Source of the DNA: Armatimonadota bacterium
GTDB lineage: Bacteria; Sysuimicrobiota; Sysuimicrobiia; Sysuimicrobiales; Humicultoraceae
NCBI GenBank assembly: GCA_031459855.1
Contig: JAVKHP010000001.1
Coordinates: forward strand, 292,059 to 356,058
DNA length: 64,000 bases
Direction: 5' to 3'
A program made the position numbers and the translations under genes. The notes beneath the pieces are model-generated. The model was given only the letters and a program-made list of their open reading frames with translations. It did no database searches and was not told where the DNA came from. Below are positions 24,987 to 33,881 of this stretch, one piece after another. The first letter of the stretch is position 1, and the number at the start of each line of letters is the position of its first letter.

Positions 24987-26240
24987 GTGCCGGTCGTTCC
25001 ATCCCGCGCGGCGACGCGGTCGGCCAGCCCACGCTGGACACGCGACGGCTGGCTGCTGACGGTCTGTGCCTCCCGCGCCGCCACCCAGCTCGTCTTCCTC
25101 ATCTACCCGGCGGCGGTGACCGTGCTGCGGCCGGCCTGGCAGATGTCGGCCGCGGCGGCCGGCTCGATCTCCACCGGCTTCCAGCTGGGGTTCGCTGTCT
25201 CGCTGTTTGGCTGCTCGTGGCTGGCCGATCGGATCGGCGCGCGACGCGTCTACCTCGCATCGCTGGTCGCCGCAGCCGTGGCCGCCACGGCGTTCGCCCT
25301 GTTCGCGCGCTCGTACCGCTCGGGCTTGGTCCTCTACACGCTGGTGGCGCTGACCCTGGGCGGCACCTACACGACCCTGATCATGCTCATCGCCGACCGC
25401 TACGAGCCCGCGCGCCGGGGCGGCGCCATGGGCTGGCTCATCGCTGCGTCGTCGCTGGGTTCGGCGGTCTCGCTGGCCTCCGCCGGGGTGACGCTGCCGC
25501 GGGGTGGCTACCCGCTGGCCTTCGCCGTGGCGTCCGGCGGCGTGGTCACGGGCGCGGTGCTCGGCTGGCTCGCCATGCGCGGCGTCCCCAACGTGGTGCA
25601 CCGACGCGGCACGCACCTGCGCTTCCGCCAGGACGTCGGGCGCAACCCGGCCGCGGTGCGGCTGATTGCGGGCTACGTCTTCCACAGCTGGGAGCTGCTG
25701 GCGATGTGGGCCTGGACGCCGGCGTTCCTCGCGGCGAGCCTAGCAGCCACCGGCGCGTCGGCCGGCCGCGCGCTGGCGGGCGCGTCGTACGTCGCGGCCG
25801 GCTTTCATCTCATCGGCCTGCTGGCGTCTGCCACCATGGGCCGGCTGTCCGACCGCCTGGGCCGCCGCACCGTCCTGGTGTGGCTGGCCGGGGCCAGCGC
25901 GGCGTGCTCGCTGGTCATCGGCTGGCTGGTCGCCGCGCCGCCGGCGGTCGTGGTGGGCGTCGGCGCCCTCTACGCCTTCACCGCCCTGGGCGACTCCCCG
26001 GTGCTCTCGGTGGCGCTGACCGAAGCGGTCCCACCGGCGTTCCTGGGCACGACGCTGGCGCTGCGCTCGCTGCTGGGGTTTGGGGCTGGCGCCGTGGCGC
26101 CGCTGGTGTTCGGTGTGGTGCTGGACGCGACCAATCCGCCGGGCATCCCGGTGGTCTGGGGCTGGGCGTACACGGCGCTGGGCGCCGGGGGCGTGCTGGC
26201 GACGGCGTGCGCGCTCTCCCTGAAGCGCGAGCACGCATGA
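24987..26240 (+). CDS. MFS transporter
   Basis: A 417-residue major facilitator carrier of the cytoplasmic membrane with twelve predicted helices. It shows the MFS loop motif WLADRIGARRVYLASLVAAA near residue 68 in the N-half and its echo MGRLSDRLGRRTVLVWLAG near residue 285 in the C-half. GTG 24987 begins 7 bases after the DUF2877 stop, so it closes the hydroxylase operon and probably moves its substrate or product. The family is clear, the cargo is not. Confidence 0.88.
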   Translation: MPVVPSRAATRSASPRWTRDGWLLTVCASRAATQLVFLIYPAAVTVLRPAWQMSAAAAGSISTGFQLGFAVSLFGCSWLADRIGARRVYLASLVAAAVAATAFALFARSYRSGLVLYTLVALTLGGTYTTLIMLIADRYEPARRGGAMGWLIAASSLGSAVSLASAGVTLPRGGYPLAFAVASGGVVTGAVLGWLAMRGVPNVVHRRGTHLRFRQDVGRNPAAVRLIAGYVFHSWELLAMWAWTPAFLAASLAATGASAGRALAGASYVAAGFHLIGLLASATMGRLSDRLGRRTVLVWLAGASAACSLVIGWLVAAPPAVVVGVGALYAFTALGDSPVLSVALTEAVPPAFLGTTLALRSLLGFGAGAVAPLVFGVVLDATNPPGIPVVWGWAYTALGAGGVLATACALSLKREHA

Positions 26241-26410
26241 TCAGGTCAATTTCACAGGCGCACATGCCCGCCGATGGCAGGTCGGCCGGGCACACACGGC
26301 GCTGCACGTGGCGCCAGTGTCACCGTCGCGCAGCCACCGTCGTCCCGGCGGCGCGGCCGGCCGCGCGCGTGTTCGCCTGCGCGGAGGCCTTGGAGCGTGT
26401 GGGGTCGCCC
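26241..26410. terminator. Convergent intergenic region with GC palindrome (26351-26366)
   Basis: Between the MFS gene and the oppositely read tRNA-thiolation gene. The 16-base palindrome GCGCGGCCGGCCGCGC could fold into a 6-base stem with loop CCGG and act as a two-way terminator. No T-run, so the call is weak. Confidence 0.3.
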
Positions 26411-27382
26411 TCAGCCGCTGACCGCAGAGCCCGCCCCGGCAGGCACGCTGGCGTCGGCAGCCCCCGCCCGCCGCACCCGCAGCCGCGCCGCGGCCCGCTC
26501 GGTCATGCGGCAGAACGCGCAGACCTCGGTGGTGGTGGGCTGGCCGCAGTGCTGGCATGCGCGCAGCGCCACGGGCGCGGGCGCAGCGGCGAGGTGAGGA
26601 CGGAGCTTCTCGAGGAAGTTCCAGTAGAGGCTCTGCTTGGTGCCCGGGGCCTCGCGCTCCAGCAGGTTCAGCGCCTCCTTGAGCAGCAGCGACCGGGCAC
26701 CGACGCTGTTGGGACACTCCTCCACGATGTAGTCGATGCCGCGCAGCACCGCGTAGGCGGCGGTCTCGCGCTCGGCCAGCCGGTACAGCGGCTTCACCTT
26801 GCGCACCAGCCCGGCGGGCGAGCCCTCGAGCACGGGCGCCTGGCGGGCCAGGGCCTCGACCTGGCCGCTGATCAGGTTGCCCAGCAGCACCGCGGCCTCG
26901 TCGTCCAGGTTGTGGGCGGTGGCGACGACGTCGAAGCCGTGGTCGCGCGCGATCTTGTTGAACAGGTAGCGCTTCGAGAGCCCGCACGCCGAGCACGACA
27001 CCCGGCCCGAGGCTGCCGCCAGCTCGTCGACGCCCATGCCGTACTCGGCGGGGAGGTCGGCGATCAGCAGCTCGGCGTCGCGCGCCTGCGCGAAGGCCAC
27101 GCACTTCTCCTGCGAGACGCGGGAGTAGTCGCCGATGCCCAGGTGGACGTACAGGCCGGCAGCGCGGTAGCCCAGACGCAGCAGGACGTCCCACAGCGCC
27201 AGGCTGTCCTTGCCGCCCGAGACGCAGACCAGCACCCGGTCGGTGCGGGTGAACATCCGGTCGCGCTCGATCGCCCGCTGCACCTGCGCTTCGAACCACT
27301 CGAGGAAGTGCGGGGCGCAGAACGCCGCTCGGTGCCGTCGAATCTCGACCGCGGCCCTCTCCGGGCACTTGGCACACCGCAT
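26411..27382 (-). CDS. ttuA: tRNA 2-thiolation enzyme TtuA
   Basis: TtuA adds sulfur to position 54 ribothymidine of tRNA, a heat-stabilising modification, using a sulfur-carrier protein. The 323-residue protein has an N-terminal zinc finger (Cys3, Cys6, Cys22, His25), the PP-loop SGGKDS at 55-60, iron-sulfur ligands Cys130, Cys133 and Cys223 (SCSACG and EECPNS), and a C-terminal zinc finger (Cys276, Cys279, Cys288, Cys291). All are diagnostic for TtuA rather than TtcA. ATG 27382 lies 4 bases after the carrier gene's stop. A 20-residue Ala-rich tail follows the last finger. Confidence 0.93.
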   Translation of the reverse strand: MRCAKCPERAAVEIRRHRAAFCAPHFLEWFEAQVQRAIERDRMFTRTDRVLVCVSGGKDSLALWDVLLRLGYRAAGLYVHLGIGDYSRVSQEKCVAFAQARDAELLIADLPAEYGMGVDELAAASGRVSCSACGLSKRYLFNKIARDHGFDVVATAHNLDDEAAVLLGNLISGQVEALARQAPVLEGSPAGLVRKVKPLYRLAERETAAYAVLRGIDYIVEECPNSVGARSLLLKEALNLLEREAPGTKQSLYWNFLEKLRPHLAAAPAPVALRACQHCGQPTTTEVCAFCRMTERAAARLRVRRAGAADASVPAGAGSAVSG

Positions 27383-27386
27383 GCTG

Positions 27387-27743
27387 CTAACCCGCCCCGG
27401 TGGTCGCCACGCGATGCGTGAGGATCCCGATCGCGCGCGCGCCGACGTGCTCCCGGACAGGCCTCCGACGCACCGCGCGGACCGCTGCGGCACTCCCGGT
27501 GGCCCGCAGGCCCCTCGAGACGAGCGGTCCGCCCGGCACCGCGGCACGCCCGCCGCCCGAGATCACCGGTCGCAGCTCGATCCGGTCGCCGTCGTGCAGC
27601 TCGGCGTCGTGCGTGAGCAGGTCGCTGCCCCGGATGACGAGGTAGGCTTCGGGGTTGAGCTGCAGGCGCTGGAACACGTCGCGCACGCGGCGCACGCCGT
27701 CGAGCTCCAGGTCCTTGCGCTGGTGACGCACCGTGATGGACAC
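27387..27743 (-). CDS. ttuB: Ubiquitin-like sulfur carrier TtuB with C-terminal extension
   Basis: The sulfur donor for TtuA: a beta-grasp protein activated as a thiocarboxylate at a C-terminal Gly-Gly. From GTG 27743 (GAGGGG 8 bases upstream) residues 1-64 match a ThiS/MoaD fold: SITVRHQRKDLELDG, VRDVFQRLQLNPEAYLVIRG, HDGDRIELRPVISGG. Normally the protein ends at this diglycine. Here the frame continues for over 50 Gly/Ala/Arg-rich residues to a TAG, giving 118 in total. If translated, the tail must be removed before activation, as in ubiquitin precursors; a sequence error could also explain it. The pairing with ttuA supports the identity. Confidence 0.85.
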   Translation of the reverse strand: MSITVRHQRKDLELDGVRRVRDVFQRLQLNPEAYLVIRGSDLLTHDAELHDGDRIELRPVISGGGRAAVPGGPLVSRGLRATGSAAAVRAVRRRPVREHVGARAIGILTHRVATTGAG

Positions 27744-27888
27744 GCAGTTCCCCTCGCGACGAACTCCGGCGAGCGCCCCACCACACACCGGCGACGGCCA
27801 GGCGCTGTGGGCCGCTCGCGACGGATCTCCTTCGATCTTACCCCAGCGGGCCGCACGCCTGCCACCGTGCGGCGGCGGCAAGCGCCTG

Positions 27889-29772
27889 TCAGGACGGGGC
27901 CTGGCTGCCGATGGTGCCGCCGGCGGTGACCTGGCCGCGCCGCTGCCAGCGCTGCTCGACCGACTCGAACAGCTCCTGCACCTCGCGGATCACGTCGCGC
28001 CAGGGGCCGCCCACCTCGCCGATGCGGCGGTACTTGCGGTAGCGCTGCTCCACCAGGCGCGCGGGCGCAAGGCGCAACAGCGGCGCCAGCGCCGCCACCA
28101 CGTAGCGACGCAGGGTGGCGGCGGCGGCGGCCGGGTCGCGGTGGGCCCCGCCGGGCGGTTCGGGCACGATGCCGTCGATCACACCCAGGCGCAGCAGGTC
28201 CAACGCCGTCAGCTTCAGGGCGGCAGCCACCTCGGGCGCCCGGCGTGCATCACGGTAGAGGATCGCCGCCGCAGCCTCCGGCGAGATCACCGAGAAGAAG
28301 GCGTGCTCCTGCATCAACAGCCGGTCGCCCACCGCCAGCGCCAGCGCGCCGCCGCTGCCGCCCTCGCCGATGACCACCGCGACCACGGGTGTGGGCAGCA
28401 GCGCCATGGTCATCAGGCTCTGCGCCAGCGCCTGCGCGATGCCCCGTCGCTCCGCATCGTACCCGGGCCAGGCACCCGGCGTGTCCACCAGCGTCACCAC
28501 CGGCAGGCGGAACTTCGCGGCCAGCTGCATCAGGCGCATGGCTTCGCGGTACCCCTCGGGCAGGGCCATGCCCTGATGCCAGCCCTTCCCGTCGCCGGCG
28601 TCGCGCCCCCGCTCGATGCCGATGGCGACCACCGGCAGCCCGTCGAGCTCGCCAAGGCCGCCGATGATCGACGGGTCGTCGCCGTACTGCCGGTCGCCGT
28701 GCAGCTCGACGAACGACCCGACCAGGTGGCGCAGGTAGTCGGACGCCCGTGGGCGCTCAGGGTGCCGCGCGATCTGCACGACGTCCCACGCCGACGGCGC
28801 GGCGGGGCGGTCGGCGGGTAGTTGGGGGAGCCGCTCGGCCACCAGGCGGGGTGGCGGCGCGTGCCGCAGGTGGCGCACCAGGTACTGCAGCGTCTCGCGC
28901 AGGCGCCGGCGGTCGAGCAGCAGGTCGACCATGCCGCCCGCGTACAGCCGCTCGGCGCGGTGCGAGTCGGGCGGCAGCTGCTCGCCCACGGTGGCCTCGA
29001 TCACGCGCGGCCCCACGAAACCGATCTGCGCGCCCGGCTCGGCGATCAGCACGTCGCCCAGCGACGCGAACGACGCCGCGACCCCGCCGAAGGTGGGATG
29101 CGCGAGCACCGAAACGTAGGCGAGCCCGGCAGCGTGGTGCCGCGCCCGTGCCGCGGCCGTCTTGGCCATCTGCATCAGCGAGAGCATGCCCTCCTGCATG
29201 CGGGCCCCGCCGGTCGCGGTGACGGTGATCACGGGCAGCCGGCGGCGGGTGGCCACCTCGAAGGCGTCGGCGATCTTCTCACCGACCACCGAGCCCATGG
29301 TGCCGCCCATGAACTCGAAGTCGAAGACGGCGAGCACCACGGGCACCCCGCCCACGCGCGCCTGGCCCACCACCACGGCTTCGCGCAGCCCGGTGCGGCG
29401 GCGGGCCTCGATGAGGCGGGCGCGGTAGGCCCGCTGGTCGGCGAACCGCAACGGATCCACCGAGACCAGCCGACGGTCGAACTCCCGGAACGACCCGGCG
29501 TCGGCGATGGCCTCGATGCGGTCGCGGGCGGGCATCGCCAGGTGCCAGCCGCATGTCGGACAGATCCACAAGGCGGCCCGCAGCACCGCGCGGGGGGTCT
29601 CGGTGCCGCACGCCGGACAGCGCACGCGCGCCTCCTGCGGCGGCGCCGCCGGCCGCCGGGGGCGCCGCAGGGCGCGCCAGGGGGGCGCGGGGTGCTCCCC
29701 GCTGCCTGCGGGCGGCTGGTCGGTCGGCCCGCTAGATGGCGCCATCGCGCCGAAGATCGGCAATCTGCGCAT
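27889..29772 (-). CDS. accDA: Acetyl-CoA carboxylase carboxyltransferase, beta-alpha fusion (AccD-AccA)
   Basis: It transfers carboxyl groups from biotin to acetyl-CoA (or a relative), forming malonyl-CoA. The 627-residue protein joins an AccD half to an AccA half. The AccD zinc ribbon has Cys52, Cys55, Cys71 and Cys74 (VRCPACG and WICPTCG), then FMGGTMGSVVGEK and VTATGGARMQEGMLSL. The AccA half carries LHGDRQYGDDPSIIGGL, TLVDTPGAWPGYDAE and VIGEGGSGGALALAVGD. Fusions of this kind occur in several bacterial and archaeal lineages. ATG 29772 overlaps the CaiB gene by 41 bases; ATG 29745 is an alternative. No biotin carboxylase or carrier gene is in the window. Confidence 0.93.
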   Translation of the reverse strand: MRRLPIFGAMAPSSGPTDQPPAGSGEHPAPPWRALRRPRRPAAPPQEARVRCPACGTETPRAVLRAALWICPTCGWHLAMPARDRIEAIADAGSFREFDRRLVSVDPLRFADQRAYRARLIEARRRTGLREAVVVGQARVGGVPVVLAVFDFEFMGGTMGSVVGEKIADAFEVATRRRLPVITVTATGGARMQEGMLSLMQMAKTAAARARHHAAGLAYVSVLAHPTFGGVAASFASLGDVLIAEPGAQIGFVGPRVIEATVGEQLPPDSHRAERLYAGGMVDLLLDRRRLRETLQYLVRHLRHAPPPRLVAERLPQLPADRPAAPSAWDVVQIARHPERPRASDYLRHLVGSFVELHGDRQYGDDPSIIGGLGELDGLPVVAIGIERGRDAGDGKGWHQGMALPEGYREAMRLMQLAAKFRLPVVTLVDTPGAWPGYDAERRGIAQALAQSLMTMALLPTPVVAVVIGEGGSGGALALAVGDRLLMQEHAFFSVISPEAAAAILYRDARRAPEVAAALKLTALDLLRLGVIDGIVPEPPGGAHRDPAAAAATLRRYVVAALAPLLRLAPARLVEQRYRKYRRIGEVGGPWRDVIREVQELFESVEQRWQRRGQVTAGGTIGSQAPS

Positions 29773-30916
29773 CGTCGTATCCCAGCTCCCGCAGGATCGT
29801 CTCCGTGTGCTCGCCCAGCACCGGCGGCGGCGCCGCCACGCGGCCGGGCGTGGCCGACAGCTTCACCGGCACGCCCGTCTGCTTGATGCGGCCCGCGCGC
29901 GGGTGGTCGATCTCCAGCAGCATCTCGCGGTGTAGCACTTGAGGGTCGGCGAACAGGTCGGACATGAGGTAGATGGGCCCCGCGGGCACCCCGTGGCGAT
30001 CCAGCACCTCGACCCACGCCCGCGTGGGACGCTGCGCGAAGATCGGTTCCAGGAGCGCGAGCAGCGCCTGCCGGTGACGGACCCGGTCGGCGTTGGTGCG
30101 AAACCGCGGGTCGTGGGCCAGGTGCGGCGCGCCGATGGCCTCCACGAACCGCTGCCAGATCGCCTCGCTGCCCACGGCGACGTTCACGTAGCCGTCAGCG
30201 GTGCGGAACGCCTGGTAGGGCACCAGCGAAGGGTGGGCGCTGCCCAGGCGCCGGGGGTTCTCGCCGGTGGCGAAGTAGTAGCCCGCCTGGTAGGTCATCC
30301 AGGCCACCTGGCAGTCCAGCATCGAGACGTCCACGTACTGCCCGACCCCCGTGCGCTCGCGCACCCGCAGCGCGGCCAGGATGCCAAACGCCGCGAACAT
30401 GCCCGCGGCGATGTCGGTGATGGCCACGCCCACCTTGATCGGCGGTCCCCCTTCCTCGCCGGTGGTGCCCATCAATCCTCCCATACCCTGGACGATCAGG
30501 TCATAGGCGGTCCGGTCGCGATACGGCCCGTCCTGCCCGAACCCCGAGATCGACGCGAACACCAGCCGCGGGTTCAGGGCGTGCACGACCGGCCAGCCGA
30601 AGCCCAGCCGCTCCATGGTGCCGGCGCGGAAGTTCTCGACCAGGACATCGGCGCGCCGCAGCAGCTGGCGCAGGATCTCCTGACCGGCGGGGTGCTTGAG
30701 GTTGAGGGTCAGGCTCTGCTTGTTCCGGTTGATGCCGAGGAAGTACGAGCTCTCGCCGTTGATGAACGGCGGCCCCCAGCCCCGCGTGTCGTCGCCGCCC
30801 TCGGGCGACTCGATCTTGATGACGCGGGCGCCGTAGTCCCCGAGCATCAGCGTGCAGTAGGGGCCGGCCAGAGCGCGGGTCAGGTCGATGACGAGCAGGT
30901 CGTCGAGCGGACGCAG
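29732..30916 (-). CDS. CaiB/BaiF-type (class III) CoA transferase
   Basis: These cytoplasmic enzymes move CoA between carboxylic acids, often to activate a substrate for breakdown. The protein opens LRPLDDLLVIDLTRALAGPY, with IKIESPEGGDDTRGWGPPF and NRNKQSLTLNLKHPAG, and holds the catalytic aspartate in VAITDIAAGMFAAFG. No ATG, GTG or TTG lies at the expected start; a CTG at 30916 sits 6 bases after a perfect AGGAGG and fits the family N-terminus, so I take that. ATG 30964 would add 16 residues but lacks a ribosome-binding site. It overlaps accDA, suggesting a shared acyl-CoA pathway. Confidence 0.9.
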   Translation of the reverse strand: MRPLDDLLVIDLTRALAGPYCTLMLGDYGARVIKIESPEGGDDTRGWGPPFINGESSYFLGINRNKQSLTLNLKHPAGQEILRQLLRRADVLVENFRAGTMERLGFGWPVVHALNPRLVFASISGFGQDGPYRDRTAYDLIVQGMGGLMGTTGEEGGPPIKVGVAITDIAAGMFAAFGILAALRVRERTGVGQYVDVSMLDCQVAWMTYQAGYYFATGENPRRLGSAHPSLVPYQAFRTADGYVNVAVGSEAIWQRFVEAIGAPHLAHDPRFRTNADRVRHRQALLALLEPIFAQRPTRAWVEVLDRHGVPAGPIYLMSDLFADPQVLHREMLLEIDHPRAGRIKQTGVPVKLSATPGRVAAPPPVLGEHTETILRELGYDDAQIADLRRDGAI

Positions 30917-30980
30917 AACACACCTCCTGGGAACGTCTCGGGTATCCCCAATCGGCAACACCATCTATCGTAGCAGACCA

Positions 30981-32291
30981 TCAGCCGTCCAGCGCCCTGT
31001 CCCGAAGATGTTCGAGGCCGGCGCGGCGCAGCAACGCGGTTGCGCGGCGCTGGGCATCCTCGACCACGGCCGCCTCGTCGACGCCCCGGATCCGGCCACG
31101 GTGCAGGCGCGTCTGCCCATCCACCACGACGGCCTCCAGATCTGCGGGCGTGCAGGTGAAGACCAGGGTGTGGGCCACGCGATGCACCGGCGCGGCGCGC
31201 GCAGAGGCCAGCGAGACGACCGTCAAATGAGCGGCACGGCCGGGCACCAGGGCGCCGCTATCCAGGCCGAGCACCCGCGCGCCCTCTGCGGTGGCCATCG
31301 CGAGGACCTCGTCCGGCGCGACTGGCTCGTCGCTGAGCCCCGCGATCAGGGCCGCGGCCTTCATGGTGCCGAACATGTCCTGCGAGTCGTTGCTGGCTGG
31401 GCCGTCGGTGCCCAGGGCGACAGGTATGCCGTGGCGCCGCATCCGACCCACGCGTGCAATCCCGCTGCGCAAGTAGAGGTTGGAGACAGGGCAGTGCACG
31501 ACGCTCACGCCACGGTCGGCCAGCAGGGCGATCTCGTCGTCGGTGAGGGCCACCGCGTGGGCGACCACCAATTCCGGGCGCAGGAGGCCCAGGCGATCTA
31601 GGTAGGGCACTTCGCGCATCCCCAGCACGCGGGCCGCGGCGGCGGCCTCGGCCTCGCTCTCTGCGAGATGCAGGTGCAGCCGCGCGCCGGCGTCCACCGC
31701 CAGCGCCATCAGGTCACGCAGCCAGTCACCGGGCGCGTGAATGGCGGTGGGTACACCGGCCCAAAACCGGACGAGCCCGCCCGCTGCCGGGCGCCGCAGC
31801 AGCGCCTCGGCGTCGGCCAGGGCGCGGCGGGGTTCGGTCAGCATGGCCGGCGGCGCGTTGGTGAGGTAGGCTGACTTGACGTGCACTCCCCGCAGGCCTG
31901 CCTGGGCTATGGCGTCTGCAGCTGCCAGCGAGGCCTCAACATCGTTGGGGAAGGCGTGGAAGTTGAGCACGGCCACAGCGCCCCCATGCAGCGCGTCCAA
32001 CGCACCGAGCAACGTGAACGCGCGCACGTCGTCGGGGCGAAGCGCCAGATAGAGCGGCTGGATCACCTCGCCGTGCCATGCCGCGACGGGACGTCCCGGC
32101 GCCAGCCCGCGGGCCATGGTCTGGAACAGGTGGGTGTGCGCGTTGACCAGGCCGGGCAGTACCGCGCGCAGCGCCGGCGCACCGGCGGCCTCCTCCCGAA
32201 TCTCGGCGATGCGCCCGGCAGCCAGCGCAATTGCTCCGCGGCACGGTGGCGCCGTTGGGGAGACCAGCAGGGCCCGCTCGAGCAGCTCCAC
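30981..32291 (-). CDS. TRZ/ATZ-family amidohydrolase (deaminase type)
   Basis: A metal-dependent hydrolase of the triazine/guanine/8-oxoguanine deaminase group, 436 residues. Metal and catalytic sites are intact: VNAHTHLFQ (His52, His54), HLHLAESEAE near residue 217, VVAHAVALTDDEI, HCPVSNLYLRSG and GTDGPASNDSQDMF near residue 300. The GTG start is 3 bases beyond the permease stop, so it is the last gene of the importer operon that also begins with another amidohydrolase. Likely cytoplasmic deamination or dechlorination-type hydrolysis of the imported heterocycle; the substrate is unknown. Confidence 0.9.
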   Translation of the reverse strand: MELLERALLVSPTAPPCRGAIALAAGRIAEIREEAAGAPALRAVLPGLVNAHTHLFQTMARGLAPGRPVAAWHGEVIQPLYLALRPDDVRAFTLLGALDALHGGAVAVLNFHAFPNDVEASLAAADAIAQAGLRGVHVKSAYLTNAPPAMLTEPRRALADAEALLRRPAAGGLVRFWAGVPTAIHAPGDWLRDLMALAVDAGARLHLHLAESEAEAAAAARVLGMREVPYLDRLGLLRPELVVAHAVALTDDEIALLADRGVSVVHCPVSNLYLRSGIARVGRMRRHGIPVALGTDGPASNDSQDMFGTMKAAALIAGLSDEPVAPDEVLAMATAEGARVLGLDSGALVPGRAAHLTVVSLASARAAPVHRVAHTLVFTCTPADLEAVVVDGQTRLHRGRIRGVDEAAVVEDAQRRATALLRRAGLEHLRDRALDG

Positions 32292-32294
32292 CTC

Positions 32295-33128
32295 TCAGCC
32301 GGCCTGCGTGTAGCGAAATAGCAGCCGGCCGATGAGCAGGCGAAACGCCAGGTCGCTCGCAAACCCCAGGAGGCTGATCATCGCTAGCGCCACGAAGATG
32401 CGGTCGGTCTGCACGAGCAGTCCGGCCTGCTGCAGCAGAAACCCCAGCCCGGACTCTGCTGCCAGCATCTCGGCCGGAATGATGGCCATGAAAGCCGACG
32501 CCAGGGCGACGCGCATGCCCGAGAGCACGTGCGGGACGGCCGAGGGCAGGATGACGAACAGGAAGATCTGCACCGGTCGCGCACCCATGGCCTGCGCCGC
32601 ACGGATCCGCACGGTCGGCGTGGCCGCCACGCCCGCGATGGTGTTGATCACCACGATGAAGAACGTGGCGTACAGGATGAGGAAGTACTTCGACAGCTCG
32701 CCGATGCCGAACCAGATAATGGCCAGGGGGATCATCGCGGTCGGCGACAGGAACCGGAAGAACTGGAGCTGAGGATCCGTCAGGTCCGCGACCATCGCGA
32801 CGCGACCGGCTACTAGGCCGAATGCCACGCCTGCCAGACTCCCCATGCTAAACCCCACCGCGATTCGAGCCAGGCTGGCCGTGACGTGGGCCTTCAACTC
32901 GCCGGTGCTGAGCATCGGCCCGACGGCCCGCGCCACCCTCACGGGCGGCGGTAGCAGATGCGGGTTGATGACGTAGGACGAGAGAGCCTGCCAGACGGCA
33001 AGCGTCAGCAGCACCGAGACGGCGTACCGGACCAGCCGGACCGCGGGCGCCGCACGGCCGCCCGCTCCGGGGCGAAGCAGGACTCGCCGGCCCGCAAGCT
33101 GGACGGAGAACGAGCGGTCAGTGGCCAT
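32295..33128 (-). CDS. Nitrate/taurine-type ABC transporter permease
   Basis: The inner-membrane subunit of an SsuC/TauC-type importer, 277 residues with about six hydrophobic segments. The binding-protein-dependent transport signature is present (FRFLSPTAMIPLAIIWFGIG, then AAQAMGARPVQIFLFVILPSAVP). It overlaps the ATPase gene by 11 bases. Importers of this class move sulfonates, nitrate, hydroxymethylpyrimidine and other small nitrogen or sulfur compounds. Confidence 0.92.
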   Translation of the reverse strand: MATDRSFSVQLAGRRVLLRPGAGGRAAPAVRLVRYAVSVLLTLAVWQALSSYVINPHLLPPPVRVARAVGPMLSTGELKAHVTASLARIAVGFSMGSLAGVAFGLVAGRVAMVADLTDPQLQFFRFLSPTAMIPLAIIWFGIGELSKYFLILYATFFIVVINTIAGVAATPTVRIRAAQAMGARPVQIFLFVILPSAVPHVLSGMRVALASAFMAIIPAEMLAAESGLGFLLQQAGLLVQTDRIFVALAMISLLGFASDLAFRLLIGRLLFRYTQAG

Positions 33129-33873
33129 CCGAGCCCTGGTGCGCGAACAGTTCTCGCACCTCCCGGTAGGCCTGCGCGAACCCTTCGACAGCCGGATCCC
33201 GGGGACGCGGTAGCGTCACTGTCACGACTCGCCGGATTGTCGCGGCTGGCCCCGGGGACATCACAACGATCCGATCCGCGAGCGTCACCGCCTCAGCAAT
33301 GTCGTGCGTCACGAACAGGATCGTCGTCCCCGTGGCCTCCCAGATGCGCAGCAGCTCCACGTGCATCCTGCTACGCGTGTGGGCATCCAGCGCGCCGAAC
33401 GGCTCATCCATCAGCAGCAGCCGGGGCTCGAGCGCCAGTGCCCGGGCGATCTGAAGGCGCTGTTGCATCCCGCCCGATAGCTGCCGGGGGAACTTCCGGC
33501 GATGCGCGTCCAACCCGACCAGGTGGAGCAACTGGTCGACCGTGGCCCGCCGCTGCGCTGCCGGCACGCCCTGCAGCCGCAGGCCAAACTCGACGTTTTC
33601 CTCCGCCGTCAGCCACGGAAAGAGCGCCGCGGCTGAGTCCTGGAACACGATGCCGCGCTCGCGCCCGGGCGCGCGCACCGGCTCGCCGTCGAACCGAATT
33701 TCCCCCGCCGTGGGCCTCTCGAACCCCGCGGTCAGGTAGAGCAGTGTACTCTTCCCGCACCCGCTGGGCCCGAGCAAGCAACACAGCTCGCCGGGACGCA
33801 CAGAAAACGTGACGTCCCGCAAGACCGGAGGGCCGATGTCAAACGCCTTGCCGACCCCGAGGAATTCCACCAT
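33118..33873 (-). CDS. Nitrate/taurine-type ABC transporter ATPase
   Basis: The 251-residue nucleotide-binding subunit of the importer. Walker A GPSGCGKST lies near residue 36, the signature [16 protein letters not shown] near 131, Walker [13 protein letters not shown] near 150, and the switch histidine in FVTHDIAEA near 185. ATG 33873 has GAGG at 6 bases and gives the proper N-terminus VEFLGVGKAFD. It lies 8 bases after the solute-binding gene. Confidence 0.93.
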   Translation of the reverse strand: MVEFLGVGKAFDIGPPVLRDVTFSVRPGELCCLLGPSGCGKSTLLYLTAGFERPTAGEIRFDGEPVRAPGRERGIVFQDSAAALFPWLTAEENVEFGLRLQGVPAAQRRATVDQLLHLVGLDAHRRKFPRQLSGGMQQRLQIARALALEPRLLLMDEPFGALDAHTRSRMHVELLRIWEATGTTILFVTHDIAEAVTLADRIVVMSPGPAATIRRVVTVTLPRPRDPAVEGFAQAYREVRELFAHQGSDGH

Positions 33874-33881
33874 CACGTGCC

